This document shows, piece after piece, positions 10,323 to 18,161 of a DNA stretch of 64,000 nucleotides. This stretch comes from Lactobacillus sp. ESL0677. Its GTDB lineage: Bacteria; Bacillota; Bacilli; Lactobacillales; Lactobacillaceae. Position 1 is the stretch's first letter. Every line of letters starts with the position of its first letter. The translations under genes were made by a program, and so were the position numbers. The notes below the pieces were generated by a model that saw only the letters and a program-made list of their open reading frames with translations, made no database searches and was not told the DNA's origin. The stretch covers positions 186,001 through 250,000 of the forward strand of contig NZ_CP113946.1 of NCBI RefSeq assembly GCF_029392875.1, written 5' to 3'.

Positions 10323-11114
10323 ATGTCTGATCCTGTAGTTTTACCAGTGTCATCTGTTCGCAATCCCCGAGATTTAGGCGGTTATCGCGGCTTTGAAAAT
10401 CGTAAAATAAAAAAGCACCGTTTGCTTAGAACTGGTAATATTAGTAAAGTTACGGTACAAGACCAACAGTTTTTGCTTAATTATGGTCTGAAAAAAATCA
10501 TTGATTTACGTTCGCCGGCAGAGTGTGAAATTAATCCTGATAAAACGCTCACTGGTGTTGAACATTGTCAATTGCCACTAGGAATTGAAGATAATACCTC
10601 TGGTGGCGGCAGCCATATTGAAGAAAACAAGGCTAAGTACCGTCAGGATCAGTATGCTGGATTAAAAATGATGTGTACACGTTATCGTAAGCACATTTTA
10701 AATAAAACCAGCCAAGATAGCTTTCATCAAATTTTGGAATTGATTGCTAGTCAAGACCAAGGCGCAATTTTATATCATTGCTCAGAAGGTAAGGATAGAA
10801 CCGGTTTAGTGACACTGCTGATTTTGCATATTTTAGGGGTTGCTCCCGAAACAATTCGGCAAGACTATTTATATTCGAATTACATGTTAAATGAGTATCG
10901 CGCTGTCCGTGATCGCCAGTTTAAACAGCGTGGTGAAAACGACAAGTTTCGTGCTAATATGCGTGTTTTGGGCTCAGTCAGCGATGCGTTCTTGGATACT
11001 AGCCTGATTACAATCAATGAAGAATATGGTGGCTTGGACGCTTACCTTGAACAAGCAGTAGGAATTACAGCGCAAGTTCAAGATGATATTAGAAATAAAT
11101 ATTTGGAAAAGTAG
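10323..11114 (+). CDS. Tyrosine-protein phosphatase (dual-specificity-like, Y_phosphatase3)
   Basis: A 263-residue cytoplasmic phosphatase. The N-terminal segment VSSVRNPRDLGGY and the P-loop HCSEGKDRTGL (CX5R, catalytic Cys and Arg) are diagnostic of the bacterial PTP family that includes Listeria LipA and mycobacterial PtpB. Some members hydrolyse phosphoinositides. The ribosome site before the ATG is weak (AGAAAG) and the start lies only 21 bases beyond the preceding terminator, so the promoter must be inside or upstream of that hairpin, or expression depends on read-through. ApbE follows after 8 bases. Substrate unknown. Confidence 0.88.
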   Translation: MSDPVVLPVSSVRNPRDLGGYRGFENRKIKKHRLLRTGNISKVTVQDQQFLLNYGLKKIIDLRSPAECEINPDKTLTGVEHCQLPLGIEDNTSGGGSHIEENKAKYRQDQYAGLKMMCTRYRKHILNKTSQDSFHQILELIASQDQGAILYHCSEGKDRTGLVTLLILHILGVAPETIRQDYLYSNYMLNEYRAVRDRQFKQRGENDKFRANMRVLGSVSDAFLDTSLITINEEYGGLDAYLEQAVGITAQVQDDIRNKYLEK

Positions 11115-11122
11115 GTATAGCA

Positions 11123-12052
11123 ATGATTGATGATTTAGCATTAGAACAAGCAGTTGGTCAGCATCACGCCTTAGGGACGTCAATTACGTTACAGATTTTT
11201 GGCACGCAAGATCAAGACGTCATTAATAAGTCCTTTGACTTAATCGATCATTATGAAGACTTATTGACGGTTAACCGCGATCAATCTGAGGTAATGAGTG
11301 TTAACCACGCTGCTGGCAAGCACCCGGTACAAGTATCTAGCGGCACTTACAGCTTGATTAAGTTAGCTGTTAAAGAAAGCCGGGCTAACTTTGGCTTTAA
11401 CGCATTGATTGGGCCGGTGGTTAAGCTGTGGGCAATTGGATTTAAGGGTGCGCACGTGCCAACTGACGCTCAAATTAAAGAAAAAATGAGATTAATTGAC
11501 CCGTTCAATGTCGAACTTGACGATAACAATCAATCCGTCTTTTTAACTAAAGAAGGAATGGAACTTGACCTTGGCGGGATTGCCAAGGGCTGGATTGCTG
11601 ACAGAATCCGAGATTTCTGGCATGCTTATGGCGTTAATGCTGGAATTATTAACCTTGGCGGCAACATTTTGCTAGTTGGTGATTCGCCTAAGAGGGTTAG
11701 TGGCCAGTGGTCAGTAGGTGTTCAAGATCCGAAAGAAAAGCGCGGTAAAAATATTACTTCGGTAATGGTGCCTAAATGTTCGGCAGTTACTAGTGGCACG
11801 TATGAGCGCTATTTAGTTGTTGATGGGCACAAGTATCACCACTTAATTGACCCGCGGACTGGTTATCCAGTAGAAACTGATTTGGCTGGGGTGACTACCT
11901 TTACCAAGGATTCAGTTGAAGCCGAAATTGAATGTAAGCGACTGTTTTTTGCTGGGCATCCAATTAAGGGCTGGCATGATGATCCCGATCGTGTTGGTGC
12001 AATTTTTGTTTATAATGATGAGCACGTCGAGTATGACAATTTTAATAATTAA
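11123..12052 (+). CDS. apbE: FAD:protein FMN transferase ApbE
   Basis: A 309-residue enzyme that uses FAD and Mg2+ to attach FMN covalently to a Thr in FMN-binding domains of target proteins. Family motifs are in order: DLGGIAKGWIADR, a glycine-rich INLGGNILLVG, TSGTYERY, and HHLIDPRTGYPV with the conserved His and Asp. No lipoprotein signal is seen, unlike many secreted ApbE proteins, so it should act in the cytoplasm. An obvious target in this window is the flavocytochrome-c-like protein at 33381-35207, which ends in an FMN-binding domain and also lacks a signal peptide. That pairing is inference. Confidence 0.92.
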   Translation: MIDDLALEQAVGQHHALGTSITLQIFGTQDQDVINKSFDLIDHYEDLLTVNRDQSEVMSVNHAAGKHPVQVSSGTYSLIKLAVKESRANFGFNALIGPVVKLWAIGFKGAHVPTDAQIKEKMRLIDPFNVELDDNNQSVFLTKEGMELDLGGIAKGWIADRIRDFWHAYGVNAGIINLGGNILLVGDSPKRVSGQWSVGVQDPKEKRGKNITSVMVPKCSAVTSGTYERYLVVDGHKYHHLIDPRTGYPVETDLAGVTTFTKDSVEAEIECKRLFFAGHPIKGWHDDPDRVGAIFVYNDEHVEYDNFNN

Positions 12053-12058
12053 TTTAAG

Positions 12059-12101
12059 TAGCTATCACACAATTTTTACTAATTGCGTAATAGCTATTTT
12101 T
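12059..12101 (+). terminator. Intrinsic terminator after apbE
   Basis: TAGCTATCACACAATT (12059-12074) pairs with AATTGCGTAATAGCTA (12081-12096) with two mismatches, followed by T residues. Confidence 0.8.
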
Positions 12102-12123
12102 GTATAGTACTAAGAGTAATTGG

Positions 12124-12210
12124 TTTTTAGCAATTGCTTTTGCTTTTCATGTTTAATGCCTTTGAATCAACAATATACTTTTAAAAAGTAAGCATTAAAC
12201 TTGCTAAAAA
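12124..12210. repeat. Composite inverted repeat upstream of the WxL gene
   Basis: Two nested inverted repeats share one axis: TTTTTAGCAA (12124-12133) with TTGCTAAAAA (12201-12210), and GTTTAATGC (12151-12159) with GCATTAAAC (12192-12200). On the right the arms are contiguous (19 bases); on the left they are separated by 17 bases, so a folded form would carry a one-sided bulge. The element lies upstream of the likely WxL promoter, hence could be an operator or a processed-RNA structure. Function unknown. Confidence 0.55.
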
Positions 12211-12229
12211 TAGTTATTAGTCAGTAAAC

Positions 12230-12258
12230 TTGTAAATGCTGCATGCAGAAATTTTATT
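12230..12258 (+). promoter_or_regulatory. Probable promoter of the WxL operon
   Basis: TTGTAA (12230-12235) and TTTATT (12253-12258) are spaced by 17 bases and end 33 bases before the ATG. The match to consensus is moderate. Confidence 0.4.
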
Positions 12259-12291
12259 TAATCGAATTTTATAAGTAAGAAAGGGAAACTT

Positions 12292-12846
12292 ATGAAAAAA
12301 AGTGTAATTTTAACGGCCGCAATGACATTAATAGCTAGTCTTGGTGTATCAACCGGTGTAGCTAAAGCTGCTGAAAATCCAACTAAAGATAGTACTACTA
12401 AAGTTGCCGTTCAAGCAGGTACACTGACACTAAGTAACGTATCAAACTTTAACTTTAGTTCTTCAGTTGAAGCAATTGCTAACGGCGACACGACTGCTAG
12501 TTTAGCTGCAGATGGTTCTATTGAAACTGCCGATAATCGCGGTCTAGGTACTGATACTAACTGGACTTTGTCTGCTGTACCAACAAAGTTAACAGATGCC
12601 AAGGGTCATGCTTTAAAGGCTTCCAGTTTAACAATTAATGGTAAGGCTACATCTGTCATTGATGGTACTAATAGCGTTGAAATTGCTAGCGGTGATAAGG
12701 AAGGTACAATTACTACCCCATTAACTGCTGCCAATACTTCAATTGCGCTTCAACAAGATAACCAAGTTTTTGCTGGTGATTACACGGGTACAATTACTTG
12801 GACATTAAGTGGTACACCTAAAGATACAACTAATTCTGCTGAATAA
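12292..12846 (+). CDS. WxL-domain cell-surface protein
   Basis: A 184-residue secreted protein. A signal peptide (lysines, then a hydrophobic stretch ending VAKAAEN, cleavage near residue 27) is followed by a Thr/Ser/Ala-rich domain. The two WxL motifs are visible: NWTLSAVPTKL in the middle and the C-terminal ITWTLSGTP. WxL domains bind peptidoglycan non-covalently and work with a membrane partner. That partner, a DUF916-type protein, is encoded 2 bases downstream. GAAAGGGAAACTT precedes the ATG. Only this one short WxL protein is present, with no large LPXTG partner. Confidence 0.9.
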   Translation: MKKSVILTAAMTLIASLGVSTGVAKAAENPTKDSTTKVAVQAGTLTLSNVSNFNFSSSVEAIANGDTTASLAADGSIETADNRGLGTDTNWTLSAVPTKLTDAKGHALKASSLTINGKATSVIDGTNSVEIASGDKEGTITTPLTAANTSIALQQDNQVFAGDYTGTITWTLSGTPKDTTNSAE

Positions 12847-12848
12847 TC

Positions 12849-13871
12849 ATGAATTTTACTAGTGAGCGTAAGCGACTTGGCTTTATTTTAGTTGCGGCAG
12901 CCCTGTTTTTGTTTAGTCTATTTGGAGGTAGACAAACAGTAAACGCAGCGGAAAGCTTTTCCGTTAGGGTTGCCGGCAGTAATTCTTCTTACATTGAACG
13001 CCAAGTCAAGCCGAAACAAAATCTTCGTGTTAAACTTATTTTTGTTAATAATAGTGCTAAAGTGCAGACAGTTAATGTGTCACCCAATCAAGCTATCACT
13101 GGTGATAATGGCTTAGTGCAGTATAATTTGGCTAATCCCGGCAAACGATATTTTGGTCAAAATAATTTTAGGCAAATGACAAGTGGGCCGCACCGCGTTA
13201 GATTAGCCGCGCATGCTCAAGTCAGTAAAACCTATGTTGTTAAAGTTCCACGAAAAGCTTTCAAGGGTGTTTTAGCTGGCAGCTTTTATGTTTCGCAAAT
13301 TACTAAGCCGCAAAAAGATAAAAAAGCTGCAGGACAAAAGGCAGTGATGGGGTACCGCAATGTTTATTCTTATGCGATTCCGCTAATTTTGCGTGAAAGT
13401 AAGCAGGTGGTGCATACTAAGTTAGCCATGCCTAAGGTCATGACAAAAGTGGATCGGAGTAATCCCTTTATTATTGTCCGGCTAGCAAATGAGACACCGA
13501 CAATGTTTGGTCAACTGGTGGTTACAACTAAAGTTGTGAACCCACGGACTAAGAAGTCAGTGTTTGCGCAAACTAAGAAAAATCTGGCAATGGCACCATT
13601 AAGCTATTTTGACAATCATGTTTTACTTAATAAAAAGTTGTCTAGTGGTACTTATGACTTGCTGGTAATAGCACAGTCAGGAACTCGGCAGTGGCAATTT
13701 AAGCAAAAAGTTGAGATTGATGCTAAATTGGCACAAGCTGCTAGTCAAAAAGATCGTTCGCCAAAAGACCATAAAATCTGGTTGTGGCTAGCGATTGGTG
13801 CAGCAGTAATTGTGATACTTCTTATGCTCAGTGGTATGTATTGTTTAGGTAAACGTCACGGTAAAAATTAA
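12849..13871 (+). CDS. WxL-interacting membrane protein (DUF916/DUF3324)
   Basis: A 340-residue membrane-anchored surface protein. An N-terminal hydrophobic signal (RLGFILVAAALFLFSLFGG) ends near residue 33, two immunoglobulin-like beta domains follow (DUF916 about 35-160, DUF3324 about 170-290), and a C-terminal membrane helix (IWLWLAIGAAVIVILLMLSG) with a short basic tail anchors it. WxL-interacting proteins of this layout hold WxL proteins at the surface. The start lies 2 bases after the WxL stop, so translation is coupled. Together the genes form an unusually small WxL locus. Confidence 0.88.
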   Translation: MNFTSERKRLGFILVAAALFLFSLFGGRQTVNAAESFSVRVAGSNSSYIERQVKPKQNLRVKLIFVNNSAKVQTVNVSPNQAITGDNGLVQYNLANPGKRYFGQNNFRQMTSGPHRVRLAAHAQVSKTYVVKVPRKAFKGVLAGSFYVSQITKPQKDKKAAGQKAVMGYRNVYSYAIPLILRESKQVVHTKLAMPKVMTKVDRSNPFIIVRLANETPTMFGQLVVTTKVVNPRTKKSVFAQTKKNLAMAPLSYFDNHVLLNKKLSSGTYDLLVIAQSGTRQWQFKQKVEIDAKLAQAASQKDRSPKDHKIWLWLAIGAAVIVILLMLSGMYCLGKRHGKN

Positions 13872-13878
13872 ATAAAAT

Positions 13879-13912
13879 AAAAGGACAAAGCGTGAAAACG
13901 TCTTGTCCTTTT
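13879..13912. terminator. Bidirectional intrinsic terminator
   Basis: AAAAGGACAA (13879-13888) pairs with TTGTCCTTTT (13903-13912), with a further CGT/ACG pairing inside the loop. It separates the convergent WxL operon and cvpA. Confidence 0.85.
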
Positions 13913-13926
13913 ATGTTATTAGAATT

Positions 13927-14463
13927 CTAAGCAGTTGTCCGGCTAATACTGAAGATGCTGTTAAACACACCGTTTGATAATCCCGGTGTGTTGTAAATAA
14001 TAAACCGCAAAAATGATGAATCAAGCGTCTGCTGGATGAACCACGGATTTTGCAGCGCGTTAAGCATTGACAAAATAATATAGACAAAAAAGTAGCTGGC
14101 CACAAAGGATACGATGGCACCCAGTACCCCATCTAAAATACTGCCAAAATTAGTAGCGTGGGGATTTTTACTTGGTACCCAACCCTTGAAAATTTTGATT
14201 ACCATTTTGCCGACAAATAGTAAAATAAAGAAGGCAATAAAGCGAAACAAAATTAAATTTGTGCTCGGCGCTAAAGTGGTTTGCATATTTTGTCCGGTAA
14301 TCTGGCTATAAAGCCAGTTTCCCAGCGGATTTTGAAATAAAATTGCAACGATAAAAACAATCGCGGCAAAAATCAAATTAATAATTAATTTGGTAAAACC
14401 AGTTTGGTAACCCTTGTAGGTTTTTAGAACCAAATAGGCTAAAACAATTAAAGTAACAATCAT
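13927..14463 (-). CDS. CvpA family membrane protein
   Basis: A 178-residue protein with four predicted membrane segments: about residues 2-14, 25-43, 70-88 and 105-130. The family signature KTYKGYQTGFTKLIINLI, with a conserved glycine pattern, occurs near the N-terminus. CvpA proteins are linked to colicin V production in E. coli and to envelope homeostasis elsewhere; the molecular role is unknown. AAGGAGATAAAC precedes the ATG on the minus strand. It is divergent from rsmG with 159 bases between. Confidence 0.85.
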   Translation of the reverse strand: MIVTLIVLAYLVLKTYKGYQTGFTKLIINLIFAAIVFIVAILFQNPLGNWLYSQITGQNMQTTLAPSTNLILFRFIAFFILLFVGKMVIKIFKGWVPSKNPHATNFGSILDGVLGAIVSFVASYFFVYIILSMLNALQNPWFIQQTLDSSFLRFIIYNTPGLSNGVFNSIFSISRTTA

Positions 14464-14594
14464 GTTTATCTCCTTTGCCGTATATTATAGCTTATTTTTG
14501 CACATTTAGACTTTGACGATTGCTTAAAAATACTTCATAATTAAAGAGATGTAATGGCTTTACAATAAGCTGTTTTTGGCGTTAAATTTATAGA

Positions 14595-14620
14595 GTGTGA
14601 AACAAGGTTTCACGGGTGAA
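14595..14620. promoter_or_regulatory. parS-like half-site cluster upstream of rsmG-noc-parAB
   Basis: GTGAAAC (14597-14603) and GTTTCAC (14607-14613) form a 7-bp inverted repeat around AAG, and a third half-site GGTGAAA follows at once. The parS consensus is TGTTTCACGTGAAACA, so GTTTCAC-GG-GTGAAA is a parS with two extra central bases. It overlaps the ribosome-binding region of rsmG, the first gene of the ParB/Noc cluster. It may be a degenerate parS or an autoregulatory site. No perfect parS was found in the window by eye. Confidence 0.4.
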
Positions 14621-14622
14621 AA

Positions 14623-15345
14623 ATGAATCCTGAACAATTTGTCCAAGAATTATCAAAACATAATTTTGAATTAAGTGAAAAGCAAATCAAACAATTTAAA
14701 CTTTATTTTACCAACTTGGTGACGGCGAATGAGCACGTCAATCTGACGCGGATTACTGCGCAAGAAGATGTTTACTTAAAGCACTTTTTCGATAGCATTA
14801 CGCCGCTGTTTGTTTTTAGCTCGGTCTTTAAGCCGGGAGCTACTTTATGTGATGTTGGTGCCGGAGCCGGCTTTCCGTCAATTCCGTTAAAGATTTTAAT
14901 GCCGGAATTACAGGTAACGATTGTTGATTCGCTAGGTAAAAGACTAACCTTTTTGCAAGATTTAGTTAGCAAGTTGAATTTAGAGGGCGTAACCTTAGTC
15001 CATGGTCGCGCTGAGGATGTTGGGCAAAATAAATTGTATCGCGAGCAGTTTGACATTGTTACGGCGCGAGCAGTTGCTAATATGGCGGTATTAAGTGAGT
15101 ATTGCCTGCCGCTGGTTAAACCGAAGGGCTATTTTGTGGCCCTGAAGGGACCCAAGGCTGAAAGCGAATTGAAGGACAGCCAAAAGGCAGTTAAAGTGTT
15201 GGGTGGTAAGGTAATTGCTGATGAAGAATTAACTTTGCCCGAAAGTGACGAAGAACGCACGCTTATTCTTGTTCAAAAAGTACAGGCAACACCTAAGAAA
15301 TATCCTCGGCAAGCGGGCACACCGCACCGAAAACCAATTCATTAA
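14623..15345 (+). CDS. rsmG: 16S rRNA (guanine527-N7)-methyltransferase
   Basis: A 240-residue SAM-dependent methyltransferase that modifies G527 of 16S rRNA; loss gives low-level streptomycin resistance in many bacteria. The motif I SAM loop is [16 protein letters not shown] (about residue 70), preceded by [16 protein letters not shown], which is diagnostic of the family. The C-terminal tail is basic. It heads the cluster rsmG-noc-parA-parB, an order often found near the replication origin in Firmicutes. No mnmG precedes it here; cvpA is divergent. Confidence 0.95.
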   Translation: MNPEQFVQELSKHNFELSEKQIKQFKLYFTNLVTANEHVNLTRITAQEDVYLKHFFDSITPLFVFSSVFKPGATLCDVGAGAGFPSIPLKILMPELQVTIVDSLGKRLTFLQDLVSKLNLEGVTLVHGRAEDVGQNKLYREQFDIVTARAVANMAVLSEYCLPLVKPKGYFVALKGPKAESELKDSQKAVKVLGGKVIADEELTLPESDEERTLILVQKVQATPKKYPRQAGTPHRKPIH

Positions 15346-15359
15346 TAGGGGGACTCTAT

Positions 15360-16208
15360 ATGTCAATCTTTTCTTCTTTACGACATCATGATGAAATTCC
15401 TAAAGATAAACAAATTAAAGATATTGAATTAACTAAAATTAAAGCAAATTCCTACCAGCCGCGGCGCGAATTCTCAGATAAGTCAATCCGGGAATTGGCG
15501 TCAACTCTTGATAAAGATGGCCTTTTGCAGCCGATTATCGTGCGCGAACAAGGCGATAATTATGAGATTATTGCCGGCGAGCGGCGGTACCGTGCTGCCA
15601 AGCATCTTGCATGGGAGACGATTCCAGCAATTGTGAACAACATGGATGATAGCCAAGCCGCCTCTTTTGCTTTGATTGAAAACTTGCAGCGTGAGGATTT
15701 GAATCCAATTGATGAGGCTCAAGCTTACGATAATTTAATGAAATTAAATAATTTGACGCAAACTAGCTTGGCTAAAAATATCGGCAAATCACAATCGTAT
15801 GTTGCTAATAAATTACGGTTGTTAAAATTAACGCCCAAGGTGCAAAGTTATTTAGCTAGTGGCCAAATATCACCGCGTCACGGTCGGTGCCTTGTTGGTC
15901 TTAGTGAGAAGGATCAGGGCCGAGTTTTGGATGAAATTTTAGCCAACAACTTAAACGTTAACGATACTGAAAAGATTGTCAAAGATGTCGACGGCTATTT
16001 TGTTAATAAAGAAAAACGGGCTAAGGATCAAGAGAAGGCTGAGAAGACCAAACGGGCTGTCAGTCGCATTCCTAAGGATTTGCAAGTACAGATTAATACG
16101 ATTAAGCGAGCTGTTAAGCTAGCTAAGGAATCGGGCATTAAGGTCAAAGTTAAGGAAAATAATGATCCTAATGATTATATGATTACAATTGAGTTGAAGA
16201 GAAAATAG
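15360..16208 (+). CDS. noc: ParB/Noc-like nucleoid occlusion protein
   Basis: A 282-residue ParB-family DNA-binding protein. The N-terminal CTP-binding domain has IKANSYQPRREFSDKSIREL and the GERRYRAAKHL motif, the central helix-turn-helix is LNNLTQTSLAKNIGKSQSYV, and the C-terminal dimerisation part is basic. It lacks the GGLGRG start seen in the true ParB two genes downstream. Noc blocks division over the nucleoid in Bacillus. Assignment as Noc rests on the position directly after rsmG and before parA-parB; it could be called a second ParB. The RBS is AGGGGGACTCT, 14 bases after the rsmG stop. Confidence 0.85.
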   Translation: MSIFSSLRHHDEIPKDKQIKDIELTKIKANSYQPRREFSDKSIRELASTLDKDGLLQPIIVREQGDNYEIIAGERRYRAAKHLAWETIPAIVNNMDDSQAASFALIENLQREDLNPIDEAQAYDNLMKLNNLTQTSLAKNIGKSQSYVANKLRLLKLTPKVQSYLASGQISPRHGRCLVGLSEKDQGRVLDEILANNLNVNDTEKIVKDVDGYFVNKEKRAKDQEKAEKTKRAVSRIPKDLQVQINTIKRAVKLAKESGIKVKVKENNDPNDYMITIELKRK

Positions 16209-16223
16209 GAAGGCGGAGCAAAA

Positions 16224-17003
16224 ATGGTAAAAGTAATTTCGGTTGCTAACCAAAAGGGTGGTGTTGGTAAAACAACGACGACAATTAACTTGTCGGCAGC
16301 TCTGGCTGAACGTGGCTATCATATCTTAATTATTGATATTGACCCCCAGGGAAACTTGACTTCCGGAATGGGAATTGAGAAGTCGGAAATCAATGATGAT
16401 ATTTATAGCGTACTAATTAATGACGTCCCGTTAAAAGACACTATTTTCCATACTTCAAATCGAAATCTTGATTTGGTGCCAGCTACAATTAACTTGTCTG
16501 GAGCAGAAACAGAACTGATTAGCATGATGGCGCGGGAAACTAGGTTGAAGTCGGCGATTGATGTTGTTAGCAGCGACTATGACTTCATTTTTATTGATTG
16601 CCCGCCGTCTCTTGGACAGCTGTCAATCAACGCCTTTACGGCATCGGATTCGATTTTGATTCCAGTTCAAAGTGAGTATTACGCAATGGAAGGTTTGAGC
16701 CAGCTGCTAAATACAATTCGCTTAGTGCAAAAGCACTTTAACAAGGATTTAGGTGTTGAAGGCGTCTTATTGACAATGCTAGATGCGCGGACTAACTTGG
16801 GCGCTGAAGTAGTCAAGGAAGTTCAATCGTACTTTGCTAAAAAGGTATACAAGACGATTATTCCGCGAATTACTAAATTAGCAGAAGCACCAAGTTATGG
16901 TCAATCGATTGCAGAATATGCTCCTAATTCCCGTGGTGCAAAGGTTTATGATAATTTAGCAAAAGAGGTGCTAAAGAATAATGGTAAGAGACTCAAGAAA
17001 TAA
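16224..17003 (+). CDS. parA: Chromosome partitioning ATPase ParA (Soj)
   Basis: A 259-residue Walker-type ATPase. The deviant Walker A motif is ANQKGGVGKTTTTINL (both lysines present), Walker A' IIDIDPQGNLTSGMG, and Walker B FIFIDCPPSLG. It lacks a long N-terminal DNA-binding extension, as in chromosomal Soj proteins. It works with ParB bound at parS to segregate origins and influences DnaA in Bacillus. The gene is flanked by noc and parB and overlaps the latter by 23 bases, so the block is one operon. Confidence 0.95.
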   Translation: MVKVISVANQKGGVGKTTTTINLSAALAERGYHILIIDIDPQGNLTSGMGIEKSEINDDIYSVLINDVPLKDTIFHTSNRNLDLVPATINLSGAETELISMMARETRLKSAIDVVSSDYDFIFIDCPPSLGQLSINAFTASDSILIPVQSEYYAMEGLSQLLNTIRLVQKHFNKDLGVEGVLLTMLDARTNLGAEVVKEVQSYFAKKVYKTIIPRITKLAEAPSYGQSIAEYAPNSRGAKVYDNLAKEVLKNNGKRLKK

Positions 17004-17868
17004 AGAACCAAAGAAAAAAGGCGGCCTTGGTCGTGGTATTGAAGCCTTATTTGAGGATGAGCCACAGGTTGAAGAAACCGAAGAAGAAATTCTCGACCTT
17101 GACCTAAGTGATATTCGGCCCAATCCATACCAGCCACGGAAGAACTTTGACGACAAAGCATTAAAGGAATTAGCTGATTCAATTAAAGAAAATGGTGTCT
17201 TTCAACCAATTATTGTACGTAAGTCGGTTAATGGCTACGAGATTATAGCGGGTGAGCGGCGTTTTCGGGCATCAAAATTAGCTAAAAAGACGACTGTCCC
17301 AGCAATTGTACGTGACTTTGACGAAGGTCAAATGATGGAAGTTGCGGTTTTGGAAAACTTGCAGCGTGAGGACTTATCCCCACTTGAGGAAGCCCAGGCG
17401 TACGAAATGCTGCAAAAAAACTTGGGCTTAACGCAAGAAGAAGTTTCCAAACGAATGGGCAAGTCGCGGCCATATATTGCTAATTATTTGCGGTTATTGA
17501 CTTTGCCAACCAAGACCAAGCACTTACTGCAACACGGGCAATTGTCAATGGGTCAAGCCAGAACTTTATTGGGACTCAAGAATAAGGATAAGATTGACGA
17601 AGTTGCAAAGCAAGTTGTTAAGGAAGGCATGCCGGTGCGTAAAGTTGAGGCATTGGTAGCGCAATTGAATGCTAAAAAGCAAACCAAGAAAACAACGCAC
17701 AAGTCTGCTTTTATTCGGGCTAGTGAACACCAATTGGCTGATAAATTAGGTTCAAGTGTCAATATTTCAGAAAGCAAGAAGGGTAAGGGTCATTTATCAA
17801 TCGGCTTTAGCTCGGTTGATGAATTGAACCGGATTCTTGATATTTTAGGTGTTGATCTTGATGAATAA
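16981..17868 (+). CDS. parB: Chromosome partitioning protein ParB (Spo0J)
   Basis: A 295-residue CTP-dependent DNA clamp that loads at parS. The N-terminal ParA-stimulating motif KKKGGLGRGIEALF (about residues 10-25) is intact. The CTP-binding domain shows RPNPYQPRKNF and GERRFRASKLA, and a helix-turn-helix LGLTQEEVSKRMGKSRPYIA follows. The start overlaps the parA end by 23 bases and has GAGGTG 10 bases upstream. It is clearly paralogous to the Noc-like gene two places upstream. Confidence 0.95.
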   Translation: MVRDSRNKEPKKKGGLGRGIEALFEDEPQVEETEEEILDLDLSDIRPNPYQPRKNFDDKALKELADSIKENGVFQPIIVRKSVNGYEIIAGERRFRASKLAKKTTVPAIVRDFDEGQMMEVAVLENLQREDLSPLEEAQAYEMLQKNLGLTQEEVSKRMGKSRPYIANYLRLLTLPTKTKHLLQHGQLSMGQARTLLGLKNKDKIDEVAKQVVKEGMPVRKVEALVAQLNAKKQTKKTTHKSAFIRASEHQLADKLGSSVNISESKKGKGHLSIGFSSVDELNRILDILGVDLDE

Positions 17869-18130
17869 AGAGATTGCTTATAATTTAGCTGATACCGTTC
17901 AGATGAAAAAGCCCCACGCATGCAAAGTTAACGATTGGGAAGTTTTGCGGCTGGGTGCGGATATCAGACTCAAGTGCATGGGCTGCGGACATGTGGTGTT
18001 GATGCCGCGCGGCAAGTTTACTCATAATTTGAAAAAGATTTTGACTAAGGCAAATGATCCGGTCAATAACAAAAAGGAATTTTATGTTCCCAAAGATGAA
18101 ATTATCAGACCGGGTTCTAAACAAGAATAA
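17861..18130 (+). CDS. DUF951 family protein
   Basis: An 89-residue protein with the family core TVQMKKPHACKVNDWEVLRL followed by a C-x2-C pair (KCMGCGHVVLMPR), a probable metal or nucleic-acid contact. It sits between parB and ychF, the usual place of this family in lactobacilli. I take the ATG at 17861, 8 bases inside parB; GTG at 17849 is the only in-frame alternative just upstream. The protein has a longer N-terminus than the shortest family members. Function unknown; co-translation with parB is likely. Confidence 0.85.
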   Translation: MNKEIAYNLADTVQMKKPHACKVNDWEVLRLGADIRLKCMGCGHVVLMPRGKFTHNLKKILTKANDPVNNKKEFYVPKDEIIRPGSKQE

Positions 18131-18161
18131 GTAAGATTTTAAATAGAAAAAGAGGATAAAG

